DNA of 64,000 nt from Paenibacillus sp. FSL H7-0331 (GTDB taxonomy: Bacteria; Bacillota; Bacilli; Paenibacillales; NBRC-103111): positions 59,284 to 123,283 of the forward strand of contig NZ_MRTH01000024.1 in assembly GCF_001956045.1 (NCBI RefSeq), given 5' to 3'. Each line of letters starts with the position of its first letter. Within the stretch, counting starts at the first letter, position 1. Below the pieces are notes generated by a model, which made no database searches, was not told the DNA's origin, and saw only the letters and a list, made by a program, of their open reading frames with translations. Shown here in pieces: positions 1-8,371 of the stretch. The position numbers and the translations under genes were made by a program.

Positions 1-1381
1 TCTTCAGCAGCCTCACGGCAGACAGCTCGAACCGCTTTCGCATAAAGGCTTCTCCATACTCCTTAACGCCGATATGATACGCCTCAATGATCGGAGCAGC
101 CTGATCATTGCCGCCGAATTGATCGACCCCGGCCATCAGCAGCTTATAATGGCGCTCAGCCACGGTGTACCCATCTTCCACTCCCCAGGACCTGCCACCG
201 GGGGACAGCTTCGTAATATCCTCTGGCTCGTCGTGCGTAATGCTCCAGTCCGTGCAAACAACACCATCATAGCCTACCTGCTCGCGGAGCAGATCGTTGA
301 TAAGGTATGAACTGTAGGAATTACCGACGTTTTCTCCGTTCTTCTTATCCTGACCGCAGGAAATCGTATAGTAAGGCATGACGGCAGAGGCCTTTCCCGT
401 CTTGCCGTTCAGACGAAACGCGCCCTCGGTAAAAGGAATCAGATGCTGCTCGAAGTTGCTGCCCGGATATACGGCATACTTGCCGTAAGCGAAGTGTGCG
501 TCGCGCCCCGCTTCCCCGGAGCCGCCGCCCGGCCAATGCTTCACCATCGCATTGACGCTGTCATAGCCCCAGCCGTCCGCAATTTCCGCTTCGCCCTCCG
601 ACGTCTGAAAACCGTCGATATAAGCACGGCCCATATCTGCCGAGAGCTGCGGGTCCTCGCCGAATGTCATGCCGAATCGGAACCAACGCGGATCCGTAGC
701 GATATCCACCTGTGGAGACAGGGCTGTCGTGAGGCCCAGAGCGCGGTATTCCTGTGCGGCAACCTCACCGAATTGTCGAGCCAGCTCCGGCTCGAACGAC
801 GCAGCCAGCCCCATCGATTCCGGCCAAATGGAAATTTTGCTGCCCCCGGCGACTTTGAATTCGGCGGAAGCATCAAGTCCGTGCCGTGGATCCGAGCTGT
901 TATTCGCCGGTATGCCCAGTGGCTGGCTCTCAGCATACGCCTGCAGCCGGTTGCTCCATTTCGCCGCGATCTCCGAACTTTCCACGCTGGTGATCAGCAC
1001 ATGCCGGATATGATCTCCGGTTAGGAACAGCCGCTGCTGGTCCGTCAGCTCATACGGCATCGCGCCGCTTTCGTCAAACGACTTCCCGCCGTAGGTCGCA
1101 GGATTCCACCCTTTATTCCCCGGCAGAGACTGATGCTTACTGTACAGCATGAGGCCTGCAATTTGAGCGACAGACATTTTGGTCGCGAGATCCTTCGCTC
1201 TCTCCTCTGGGGATAAGCGCCAATCCTCGTATTTATCCAATATACCGTCTTTGTTCAGGTCCTTGAAGGCTAAGCCGTCTTGATAAATAATGCCCACACC
1301 CGAATCTTTGGAGTAACCGAGAGTCGGCCCTCCCGGGTTTTTGACATACCCAATCATTTCATCGTTTGGTCGCTTCTGCAC
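1..1381 (-). CDS. Glycoside hydrolase family 3 (beta-glucosidase-like), 3' end outside window
   Basis: This gene encodes a GH3 exo-glycosidase of the beta-glucosidase/beta-xylosidase type that removes sugars from the non-reducing end of oligosaccharides or aryl glycosides. I translated about 460 residues; the C-terminus lies past the window edge. Visible motifs are the N-terminal DLNKDGILDKYEDW stretch, which resembles an EF-hand/dockerin-like loop, the KHWPGGG substrate-binding loop (family form KHFPG), and CTDWSIT, which contains the nucleophile Asp at about residue 378. There is no obvious signal peptide, so cytoplasmic hydrolysis of imported sugars is likely. The start is GTG at 1381, with a GAGGGG ribosome binding site 6-7 bases upstream; an in-frame ATG lies eight codons later. 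The gene begins 24 bases after the permease stop, so it is probably the last member seen of the permease operon. The exact substrate cannot be read from the sequence. Confidence 0.9.
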   Translation of the reverse strand, partial: MQKRPNDEMIGYVKNPGGPTLGYSKDSGVGIIYQDGLAFKDLNKDGILDKYEDWRLSPEERAKDLATKMSVAQIAGLMLYSKHQSLPGNKGWNPATYGGKSFDESGAMPYELTDQQRLFLTGDHIRHVLITSVESSEIAAKWSNRLQAYAESQPLGIPANNSSDPRHGLDASAEFKVAGGSKISIWPESMGLAASFEPELARQFGEVAAQEYRALGLTTALSPQVDIATDPRWFRFGMTFGEDPQLSADMGRAYIDGFQTSEGEAEIADGWGYDSVNAMVKHWPGGGSGEAGRDAHFAYGKYAVYPGSNFEQHLIPFTEGAFRLNGKTGKASAVMPYYTISCGQDKKNGENVGNSYSSYLINDLLREQVGYDGVVCTDWSITHDEPEDITKLSPGGRSWGVEDGYTVAERHYKLLMAGVDQFGGNDQAAPIIEAYHIGVKEYGEAFMRKRFELSAVRLLK

Positions 1382-1405
1382 ATGTTTCCCCTCTTTTCTT
1401 TAAGC

Positions 1406-2275
1406 TTAGCCTTTCACCGAACCCATCAGCATACCTTTATTAAAATACTTTTGCATAAACGGATAGATGACCAGTAAGGGTACAGCGGTAATCAGAACTG
1501 CGGCCATCTTAACGGCTGGCGTATAAGCAAAACCTCCCGCATCGACCTCCATGCCGGAATCGCTTTCGATCAGCATTTGTCTTAAGAACACCTGCAGCGG
1601 CATATCCGCAGAGTTATTAAGGAAGAGAATGGCGTAAAAGTAAGTGTTCCAGTTTTGAACCGCATAGAACAACGTAAAGGTAGCTATTGCCGGCATCGAT
1701 AACGGAATCACGATTTGCCAAAACAAACGCAGCTCCGAGCAGCCGTCAATACGTGCCGATTCCTCTAATTCAGCTGGAATGTTTTGAAAGAAGCTTCGCA
1801 TGACGATCAGGTTGAAAGGCGCGATCGCAGTAGTCAGATAAAGCGCCCAATAGCTGTTTAGAAGCCCTAACTCTTTTACTACAAGATAAGTAGGGATCAT
1901 GCCGCCGGCAAAAATCATCGTGAACAGCACCAGAAAATTCATCATACGTCGGCCCCTAAGCCAGCTCTTGGATAAGCCGTAAGCCATGAGACTTGTTAAC
2001 AGGATATTGATTAACGTGCCCGTTACCGTAATGGTGACAGCATTTCCGAATGCGGCTTTGAAGTTTGCATTACTCAGTAAGTAACCATAAGCCTCAATGG
2101 TCCACTCGTGCGGAATGATGAAAAATCCGCGTGACATAAATTCGTGCTCCGTTGCAAAGGAGCTGGCAATAACGTAGAAGAACGGCACTAGAATAACCAG
2201 CACTGAAACGATGAGCAGACCGTATATAATTCCAGTAAAGACGGAATCCTTCCCGCGTGAATCAAATGTATTCAT
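1406..2275 (-). CDS. Carbohydrate ABC transporter permease, YtcP/MalG type
   Basis: Second membrane subunit of a CUT1-type sugar importer, 289 residues. It has about six hydrophobic segments, and the binding-protein-dependent transport EAA loop is visible as EESARIDGCSELRLFWQIVIP at about residues 170-190. The ending with MQKYFNKGMLMGSVKG is characteristic of the YtcP/LplC subfamily in Paenibacillus. The start codon lies one base after the stop of the upstream permease, and the GGAGAAGAGGGGG ribosome binding site sits in that gene's end, so the two are translationally coupled. No solute-binding protein or ATPase is adjacent. The likely binding protein is the orphan at 12137-13657, which has the same promoter motif. 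Confidence 0.93.
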   Translation of the reverse strand: MNTFDSRGKDSVFTGIIYGLLIVSVLVILVPFFYVIASSFATEHEFMSRGFFIIPHEWTIEAYGYLLSNANFKAAFGNAVTITVTGTLINILLTSLMAYGLSKSWLRGRRMMNFLVLFTMIFAGGMIPTYLVVKELGLLNSYWALYLTTAIAPFNLIVMRSFFQNIPAELEESARIDGCSELRLFWQIVIPLSMPAIATFTLFYAVQNWNTYFYAILFLNNSADMPLQVFLRQMLIESDSGMEVDAGGFAYTPAVKMAAVLITAVPLLVIYPFMQKYFNKGMLMGSVKG

Positions 2276-2276
2276 C

Positions 2277-3233
2277 TTAGTAAACCCCCTCTTCTCCTGC
2301 TTTCTTGGAAAGCTTGTTTGCCAGCAAAATCAGGACTAAACCTACGAGCGATTTAAACAAACCGACAGCTGTTGTAAAGCTGAACTCTCCCTGTAGAACG
2401 CCTGAACGGTATACATACGTATCAAACACATCGGAAACCGAAAGGTTCAAGGAATTTTGCATTAAGTAAATGTGCTCAAACCCGATGTCCATAATATGAC
2501 CCAATCTTAGAATAAACAGAATAATGATCGTCGCCTTTAGCGCAGGAAGCGTGATGTGCCATAGCTGTTTCCAACGGTTAGCACCGTCAACAACGGCTGC
2601 CTCATACAGGGTAGGATCGATCGAAGCCAACGCCGCCAAGAAGATAACCGCATTCCAGCCCGCTTCCTTCCAGATGCTCTGCAATACATACACGATGCGG
2701 AAATAGTCTGGATCTGTCATCAGCTCGATCCGAGCGAAGCCTGCACTAGCCAAGCCTTTGTTGATAGCGCCTTCCTGCGTAGCGAATAAAATGACAGTAA
2801 TACCCACCAAGACAACCCAGGATAGAAAATGCGGCATATAAATAACGGTTTGTACAAATTTCTTGAACAACTGCATACGAACCTCATTCAAAATAACCGC
2901 GATCAACACGGGAGCCGGGAAAAACAAAAACAAGTTTAATGCACTTAAAATGAGCGTATTTTTTAACAAGGTCCAAAAATCCGGCTCTCCGAACAACCGT
3001 TCAAAGTGCGCGAAGCCCACCCACTCGCTTTCGGAAAGTCCAGCAAACGGATTGTAATCCTGGAAGGCAATGATGATCCCGGCCAGTGGCAAATAACGGA
3101 AAATAAGAAAAAACAACAAACCCGGTAAAATCATCAGGTATAATGGAAGTCCTCTCTTCCATTCCTTTAACGCCGACTTTCTGAGTGATTGCGATTTAAG
3201 CTGCACAAGCTTTACTGTGGAATCTCCCTGCAC
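2277..3233 (-). CDS. Carbohydrate ABC transporter permease, LplB/MalF type
   Basis: First membrane subunit of the importer, 318 residues from the chosen start. It has the LplB-like layout LYLMILPGLLFFLIFRYLPL at the N-terminus, followed by the EAA loop region YEAAVVDGANRWKQLWHITLP. The open frame extends to an ATG at 3251, but GTG at 3233 is preceded by GGAGGG with a 7-base gap, whereas the ATG would place that same sequence inside the gene; I therefore prefer 3233. It is the first gene of the operon that continues with the YtcP-type permease and the GH3 enzyme. Its promoter at 3277-3323 carries the shared regulator motif. Confidence 0.92.
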   Translation of the reverse strand: MQGDSTVKLVQLKSQSLRKSALKEWKRGLPLYLMILPGLLFFLIFRYLPLAGIIIAFQDYNPFAGLSESEWVGFAHFERLFGEPDFWTLLKNTLILSALNLFLFFPAPVLIAVILNEVRMQLFKKFVQTVIYMPHFLSWVVLVGITVILFATQEGAINKGLASAGFARIELMTDPDYFRIVYVLQSIWKEAGWNAVIFLAALASIDPTLYEAAVVDGANRWKQLWHITLPALKATIIILFILRLGHIMDIGFEHIYLMQNSLNLSVSDVFDTYVYRSGVLQGEFSFTTAVGLFKSLVGLVLILLANKLSKKAGEEGVY

Positions 3234-3276
3234 GTTTGTTCCCTCCTGCATGATGCATCATATTTGATATAGCTAC

Positions 3277-3323
3277 ATCATAATGGCTTCGCTTTCATAA
3301 GTCGTTACACGATTCTCTGATTT
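3277..3323 (-). promoter_or_regulatory. Promoter of permease operon with shared regulator site
   Basis: On the minus strand the 19-base sequence AAATCAGAGAATCGTGTAA is followed, 22 bases later, by TATGAT as a -10 box. The start codon is about 40 bases further on. The same element with exactly the same 22-base spacing precedes the sulfatase gene and the orphan binding-protein gene. The motif end overlaps the expected -35 position and no good -35 hexamer is present, which fits an activator-dependent promoter. Binding by the YesN-like regulator is inferred. Confidence 0.7.
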
Positions 3324-3379
3324 CCAAACTACACACTATGAAGAGGGGCACAGCAATTTCGGCTAACCCGACTGTGAAA

Positions 3380-3416
3380 AAAGAAGACCGCCCGCCGGTT
3401 CCCCGGACGGACGGCC
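3380..3416 (-). terminator. Rho-independent terminator of the sensor kinase gene
   Basis: On the minus strand a GC-rich stem GGCCGTCCGTCCGG, loop GGAA and CCGGCGGGCGGTC is followed by TTCTTTTTT. It lies about 70 bases after the stop of the kinase gene. Confidence 0.8.
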
Positions 3417-3481
3417 TATGCAGATCCTCGTCGTCTTTATCGCAAATAAGTCGTTTCGGTGCCATACAATTCTCTGAACTT

Positions 3482-5296
3482 CTAACCATTCTTCGTCCCT
3501 CTGTAGCTGAATGGAATTCGAATGGAAACTACGGTGCCGCGGTCTGGAAAGGAAGTCAGGCTAAGTCCATAGCCCTCGCCGTATTTCAAGAATAAACGCG
3601 TATGCACGTTCCTTATGCCGAGCGATTCTGTCTGTATGAACTCCTCGTTGTTCACATTCTCAGATATATCCTTTAACCCTTGTGTCAGCTCCGCCAGTTT
3701 GGACTCCGATATTCCCCCTCCATTGTCCGCAATTTCGATCACCAAATCATCCTTGTCGTCATACGCGCTAACCAGGATAGCTGCGTCTCCCGCCCTGGGT
3801 TCAACCGCATATTTCACGGCATTTTCTACGATGGGCTGGACAGTCAGCTTCACGAGCAGACAATCGTGGAATTTCGGATTGACCGTGATTTGGCTAAAAA
3901 ACTTTTTCGGAAAACGGATATGCGTAATCTCAAGATACTTTTCCAAGATGGCGAGCTCATCCTTGAAGCTCACTTCGTTATCCGAAATTTTCGCCGTATA
4001 TCGGTATACGTCCGCCAAATTGGCAGCCATGCTGACGACCAGATCGTCGTTATTGAGATAACCTATACTTTTGATAACATCCAATGAATTATACAGTAAA
4101 TGCGGATTGATTTGGTTCTGCAGCGCCTGGATATACGCTTCCTTCTGCCGCAGACGCGTATGCACATCCTGCAGCTTCAGGTTGGAAATCGTATTCAGCT
4201 GATTATCGAGCTGTTCAACCATCTTGTTAAAGCTGTAGTTCAGCTTCTGAAATTCGTTCATCCCCTGCTGAAATTCAGCCCTCGTCTTATAGTCGCCCTG
4301 AAACACCCGATTCATATTGTGCTTCAGGTGTAGCACCGGTGTTACAAATAAATTGGAGACAAGCGGTACGAGAAACATGACCATAACGGCAATAAGCGCA
4401 AACGCGATGATCGTGGAGTTACGTGCCGAATAAAGGCCGCTGGCCATCTCGTCAAAAGGCACGATGGCTACAACCCGCCAGCCCAGCACCTTGGAGCTGC
4501 TTGTCGATACAAGCACCTTTTCTCCGTTATAGGTTCGAATACTCACCCCACCCTCGGCCGGCGTACCGAGTTGACCCAAAGGCGTATCGGCAAGCTTCCG
4601 GCCGCGCCATTCTTTAACAGGATGGTATATGATCGTATCATCCTGAGAAAGCAACATGAACTGGCCCGTATTGCCTAACTTCGAACGCTCGAAGGTCGCT
4701 TCAATTTCGTTGAGCCCCAAATCCATAACAAGGAAGCCAATGGGTGCCAGACTAGAACTGCTATAGACCGGATTCAGCATAGAGATTACGGACATGCCCA
4801 TTTGCTGCGGGTAGGTAATGGTATGGGTTGGAATAAGGACGCGTTGGTCCGAGAAGGAAACGGCAAACCAAGGCTCCGTACTGAAATTCTCGCCCGAGGA
4901 GTTATAGCTGCGCATGGCCAAAACCCGCTTGTCTGTTGACATTAAGAAAACTCCAGCCACTTCACTGTAATTAAGTGCAACGTGACGTCTTAACATCGCT
5001 TCAATTTCATCCGCCTCGAAAATATTGATGCTGCGGCTGCCATCGAACCAACTCTGAATCGGTTCTTCCTTCACTAACGTTTTAGTCGTTTTGGACAGCT
5101 GCTCGAAGTAAAATTCGATATGATGATTTAATCGCTTGGTTGCTTCGTCCGTGACGGTATGAAAATCCTTTTTAACCGTATTACTGTAGTTAAAATGTGA
5201 GAAGATGCCCATGAGAATCATCGACAAAAGACTGATCCCCAAAAACAAGACGACCATGCTGACCTTAATCGGAAAGCGAATCCAAAATTTTCTCAT
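3482..5296 (-). CDS. YesM-like sensor histidine kinase
   Basis: Membrane sensor kinase of the LytS/YesM family, 604 residues from the chosen start. It has a transmembrane helix at about residues 12-32, an extracellular Cache-like region, a second helix near residues 285-310, a HAMP linker, the His_kinase domain with NQINPHLLYNSLD (phosphorylated His about 399) and a HATPase_c domain with VENAVKY and ADNGGGIS. Such kinases sense extracellular sugars and phosphorylate a YesN-type regulator. The open frame reaches 5380, but ATG at 5296 (MRKFWIRF) has an AAGG site about 10 bases upstream. The partner is most likely the response regulator at 7108-8133; the two genes share a promoter motif although the sulfatase lies between them. 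Confidence 0.92.
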   Translation of the reverse strand: MRKFWIRFPIKVSMVVLFLGISLLSMILMGIFSHFNYSNTVKKDFHTVTDEATKRLNHHIEFYFEQLSKTTKTLVKEEPIQSWFDGSRSINIFEADEIEAMLRRHVALNYSEVAGVFLMSTDKRVLAMRSYNSSGENFSTEPWFAVSFSDQRVLIPTHTITYPQQMGMSVISMLNPVYSSSSLAPIGFLVMDLGLNEIEATFERSKLGNTGQFMLLSQDDTIIYHPVKEWRGRKLADTPLGQLGTPAEGGVSIRTYNGEKVLVSTSSSKVLGWRVVAIVPFDEMASGLYSARNSTIIAFALIAVMVMFLVPLVSNLFVTPVLHLKHNMNRVFQGDYKTRAEFQQGMNEFQKLNYSFNKMVEQLDNQLNTISNLKLQDVHTRLRQKEAYIQALQNQINPHLLYNSLDVIKSIGYLNNDDLVVSMAANLADVYRYTAKISDNEVSFKDELAILEKYLEITHIRFPKKFFSQITVNPKFHDCLLVKLTVQPIVENAVKYAVEPRAGDAAILVSAYDDKDDLVIEIADNGGGISESKLAELTQGLKDISENVNNEEFIQTESLGIRNVHTRLFLKYGEGYGLSLTSFPDRGTVVSIRIPFSYRGTKNG

Positions 5297-5361
5297 GTGA
5301 ACCATACCTTTTCTATGTTCATTTGTCCTAATCGTTATCCGTACAAGTTCTTTCCGGGGTG

Positions 5362-5411
5362 AGTATATCCCTCTTTTCAAGAATAATAAAAATTAGCCAA
5401 TTTGCTGAAAG
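5362..5411 (-). promoter_or_regulatory. Promoter of sensor kinase gene with shared regulator site
   Basis: The minus strand carries TCAGCAAATTGGCTAA (5393-5408), a match to the core TCAGNNAATYGKNTAA also found at four other promoters of this group. A TATACT hexamer lies 25 bases downstream. The 23-base block CTTTCAG...TAATTTT is 20/23 identical to the block before the response-regulator gene, and both lie 96-97 bases before their start codons. Confidence 0.6.
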
Positions 5412-5427
5412 GTTATCCAGGAAATGA

Positions 5428-5457
5428 ATAAGGATGCCATCCTCTCAGATGACATCC
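5428..5457 (-). terminator. Probable terminator of sulfatase gene
   Basis: Ten-base-pair stem GGATGTCATC/GATGGCATCC with one G-T pair and a six-base loop, followed on the minus strand by TTATTCATTT. It lies 34 bases after the sulfatase stop. The T tract is imperfect. Confidence 0.55.
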
Positions 5458-5490
5458 TCACTTTGAATCTTGCGCGGCAGCAAGGAAACC

Positions 5491-6813
5491 TTAACCTTCG
5501 CTACCCCATTTGTTAATCGTATCTGGTATGGAAGGCCGCGACAATGCGCCGGTCGCTTCCCACCACTCATCCACAGCTTGGCGAAGTACTCTGCGTGCTT
5601 CTTCCGCTTCGGGATGTCCTGCCACATTGACCAGCTCGTCCGGGTCCTGATGAAGGTCGTACATCTCCTCCATATCTTCCTCGTAGTAATACACATACTT
5701 CCATTCTGGTGTTTGTGCGCCACGGAAAGGATGATAACCCCAGTACGCCTTGTAATGCTCAAAGAAAACAAGCTGCTCCACAGGAGACTCAGCCAATTTG
5801 AGATGAGGTATCAGCGAACCGCCTTCGCATTCGGCAGGTACCTCTATACCGACCGCATCCAGCAAGGTGCCGGTAACGGCCGAACTGGATACCAGATCAG
5901 GAATGACGTTTCGCGTTGGGTTCGCCCCCGGCACGTGCAGGATCACGGGCACGTTATACAGCTCCTTATACGGAAGAAGCCCCTTTAATCGCAGCTTGTG
6001 GGCCCCCTGCATATCACCATGATCCGTTGTAAACAGGACGACTGTGCTTTCAAGCATTCCCTTCGATTCAAGCTTATCCATTAAACGGCCAAGGTTCTGA
6101 TCCATAAGCGTAAGCAAGGAACGATAGTGTTGAGCGTCACGCCGAACCAGTCCCTCCGTCAGGATGGATTCGCCCGTCCTGGAACGTTCAAGCTGAAAGG
6201 CAGGCTTGGTAGACAGGTCATCGAGATAATAGCTGCTCGGAATGGGCATGTCTTCAAGCGGAAACTGCTCCGCATACTGCTCAATCAGCTCGAATGGCTT
6301 GTCAACCGGCACGTTCGGATGAGGCATAAACCAGTTCACTGCCATGAAGAACGGCTTGCTGTCTTCATAATCTTCCAAGTAATTCAGTGCTTTCGTGGTT
6401 GTTACAGCATCCTTGTGGCTGTGAAAGCGCGGATCGGGATTGGCAGCTCCCAGCTCAAAACCGTCTGTCCGATAATCGGTAATCTGAAACTCATGATCCG
6501 CTGGGGACAACCCCAAATGCCACTTTCCCAAATACACGGTCTCATAGCCAGCCTGATTAAACGATTTTGCAATGCCCCACTCCTGTGGATCGAGCACATG
6601 ACCGATATTATTGACGCCAACCTGATGCGGGAATTTCCCTGTCATCCAGGTGGCCCTTGACGGCGAGCATTGTGCGGATGTGGAAATCACACCGGTAAAG
6701 CGGACACTCCGTCCGATTAGCTTATCCAGATTAGGAGTATAATAACTGGAATTAATGCAGCCCATGGCATCGAGATTTTGTTGGTCTGTGGTGATCATCA
6801 TAACATTTTTCAT
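5491..6813 (-). CDS. Sulfatase, formylglycine-dependent, Cys type
   Basis: Hydrolase of the alkaline-phosphatase-like sulfatase family (S1 type), 440 residues, that removes sulfate esters from sugars or aryl compounds. The signature CSPSR at residues 49-53 contains the Cys that must be converted to formylglycine. Metal ligands are visible in ITTDQQ near residue 8 and TTDHGDMQGAH near residue 280. No signal peptide is present, so it acts in the cytoplasm. The open frame extends to 6873, but ATG at 6813 (MKNVMMITTDQQ) has GAGGAGA upstream and begins exactly at the conserved N-terminal strand. It has its own promoter at 6907-6953 with the shared regulator motif, tying it to the GH3-permease operon. 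No maturase (FGE or anSME) is encoded in this window. The substrate is not determined. Confidence 0.92.
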   Translation of the reverse strand: MKNVMMITTDQQNLDAMGCINSSYYTPNLDKLIGRSVRFTGVISTSAQCSPSRATWMTGKFPHQVGVNNIGHVLDPQEWGIAKSFNQAGYETVYLGKWHLGLSPADHEFQITDYRTDGFELGAANPDPRFHSHKDAVTTTKALNYLEDYEDSKPFFMAVNWFMPHPNVPVDKPFELIEQYAEQFPLEDMPIPSSYYLDDLSTKPAFQLERSRTGESILTEGLVRRDAQHYRSLLTLMDQNLGRLMDKLESKGMLESTVVLFTTDHGDMQGAHKLRLKGLLPYKELYNVPVILHVPGANPTRNVIPDLVSSSAVTGTLLDAVGIEVPAECEGGSLIPHLKLAESPVEQLVFFEHYKAYWGYHPFRGAQTPEWKYVYYYEEDMEEMYDLHQDPDELVNVAGHPEAEEARRVLRQAVDEWWEATGALSRPSIPDTINKWGSEG

Positions 6814-6906
6814 AGCGTCTTCTCCTCGTATTATGAATAATGGCTTCGGCTCGTTGCAAACACTTCCCAACAAGTCAGCACATCCGCTTCCGCTTACTCT
6901 GGCTTA

Positions 6907-6953
6907 ATCATATTGAATTCGTTTCCGTATGTCGTTACACAATTCTCTGATTT
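6907..6953 (-). promoter_or_regulatory. Promoter of sulfatase gene with shared regulator site
   Basis: Minus strand: AAATCAGAGAATTGTGTAA, 22 bases, then TATGAT. It differs from the permease-operon site by one base and has identical spacing. The start codon is about 94 bases beyond the -10 box. Confidence 0.7.
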
Positions 6954-6989
6954 GTGATACATGCGATATCGCTTTACTTTTTTACGCAT

Positions 6990-7028
6990 GAAAAAAAGCT
7001 GTCCGACAGACTACTCCAGTCGAACAGC
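6990..7028 (-). terminator. Terminator of response regulator gene
   Basis: Perfect or near-perfect stem GCTGTTCGAC/GTCGGACAGC with an 11-base loop, followed on the minus strand by seven T. It lies about 80 bases after the stop at 7108. Confidence 0.85.
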
Positions 7029-7107
7029 AATACTCTACTACTCTTCATCCACTCAGCTGATGCGGTTTCTATGGCATCTGGGAATGGCCAGATCGAGCTT
7101 CTTATTG

Positions 7108-8133
7108 TCAAATCCCCATGCCTTTTCTATATTCATTCGGCGATAGCCCTGTTATATTTTTAAACACCCGGTTAAAATAAGGCATGGATGAGAAGCCGAC
7201 CATATCTGCCACCTGGTATATTTTCAAGTCTGGCTCCAGCAGCAGCTGCTTCGCCTTCTCGATCCGGAACTTGTTCATATAGTTGACGAACGAATCGCCC
7301 GTATGCTGCTTGAACAACGCACTGAAATGGGAAACGCTAAGACCGACGTAATCGGCTATTTGCGATAGACTGATCTCTTGCATGTAGCTCTTCTCGGCGA
7401 AATCGCAGGCCTTCTTAATGACGAGCCGGAAAGAGCGCTTGTGATGTTGATGCTGATGCTGTTCATATTGACACCATTGTTCGATTAAATACTGAATATG
7501 CCTTTTCAGCGCTTCCTCCGTCCGCTCATCGAGAACGTCCGATTTCTGAAATTCAGGGTACGTATATTCCAGCAGGTCATTCAGCTTTCCGGCCAATATG
7601 CGAAGCAAACCGAGCTTCGAGCTCGGATGGCTGTTCTTGTTCCTCAGAATGGATTGAACCAGCTGCGCTTGCTCCCCCATTAGCTGCTGAACATCCATGG
7701 TTTGAATCTGTTCGACGAAGGTGTTGATGCTCATCAGCTGATCATGAACAGGATGGAGCAACTCCAGCCGGTGTAAGGATCTTTCCAGCGCTTCCTTTAG
7801 TACATCTTCTCTTACCGGCTTCAGCAAATATTCGGACACCCCGTAACGTATGCCTTGCTGAGCATAAGAGAAATTATCATAGCCGCTGATAATGATACTT
7901 ACTATAGGGAATTTAATTTCATCGATTTGCTTGATTAACGACAGCCCATCCATCTTGGGCATCATAATATCGGTTATAAGGACGGTCGGACACAGCTCTT
8001 GAATAAGGTTCCAAGCCTCAACCCCATCTCCGGCTTCCCCTGTGACCTTAAACCCGCTTCCGATCCGGTCTACCATCTCGACAATACCGCTGCGTATCCA
8101 ATGCTCATCCTCTGCTACGAGCACATGGTACAT
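7108..8133 (-). CDS. YesN-like response regulator, receiver plus AraC DNA-binding domain
   Basis: Transcriptional regulator of 341 residues. The receiver domain occupies residues 1-120, with acidic residues at 8-9, phospho-acceptor Asp55 in LITDIMMPKMDG and the conserved Lys in YLLKPV. An AraC-type double helix-turn-helix occupies about 240-338, ending with the typical GFSSMPYFNRVFKNITGLSPNEYRK pattern. It should be phosphorylated by the YesM-like kinase and bind DNA upstream of sugar-utilisation genes. The start ATG has GGAGGGG upstream. It is transcribed separately from the sulfatase: a terminator and a 290-base gap lie between. A HQHQHH tract occurs in the linker near residue 225. Confidence 0.93.
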   Translation of the reverse strand: MYHVLVAEDEHWIRSGIVEMVDRIGSGFKVTGEAGDGVEAWNLIQELCPTVLITDIMMPKMDGLSLIKQIDEIKFPIVSIIISGYDNFSYAQQGIRYGVSEYLLKPVREDVLKEALERSLHRLELLHPVHDQLMSINTFVEQIQTMDVQQLMGEQAQLVQSILRNKNSHPSSKLGLLRILAGKLNDLLEYTYPEFQKSDVLDERTEEALKRHIQYLIEQWCQYEQHQHQHHKRSFRLVIKKACDFAEKSYMQEISLSQIADYVGLSVSHFSALFKQHTGDSFVNYMNKFRIEKAKQLLLEPDLKIYQVADMVGFSSMPYFNRVFKNITGLSPNEYRKGMGI

Positions 8134-8197
8134 CGGGGTCCCCTCCTCTCATCTGTTCATGTGTTTTTCTAATGGCATACAACTTCTTTCTGAGGTT

Positions 8198-8247
8198 AGC
8201 ATTTCCCTTTAGTCGAAAAAATTTAAAATTATCCAATTATCTGAAAG
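8198..8247 (-). promoter_or_regulatory. Promoter of response regulator gene with shared regulator site
   Basis: The minus strand carries TCAGATAATTGGATAA (8229-8244), the same core as at the sensor-kinase promoter. A poor -10-like AATGCT sits 25 bases downstream, at the position of TATACT in the kinase promoter. Autoregulation of the two-component genes is the simplest reading, but it is inferred. Confidence 0.55.
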
Positions 8248-8270
8248 TACAGCCATTTCTCCTGGAAAAT

Positions 8271-8302
8271 CAAAATAAGATGTCACCTCTGAAGATAACA
8301 TC
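8271..8302 (-). terminator. Probable terminator of IclR-type regulator gene
   Basis: Nine-pair stem GATGTTATC/GGTGACATC with two G-T pairs and a six-base loop, followed on the minus strand by TTATTTTGATTTT, about 70 bases past the stop at 8372. Confidence 0.55.
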
Positions 8303-8371
8303 CGATCATAAGGGCTGACCCTCCTGCAGAACATTTTGTTTTCTTTGCCCATTTCTGCGACAAGCATGAAC

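Noticed and set aside
3295..3595. Small frames on both strands between the permease operon and the kinase gene
   Set aside because: They overlap the terminator and promoter and have no coding character.
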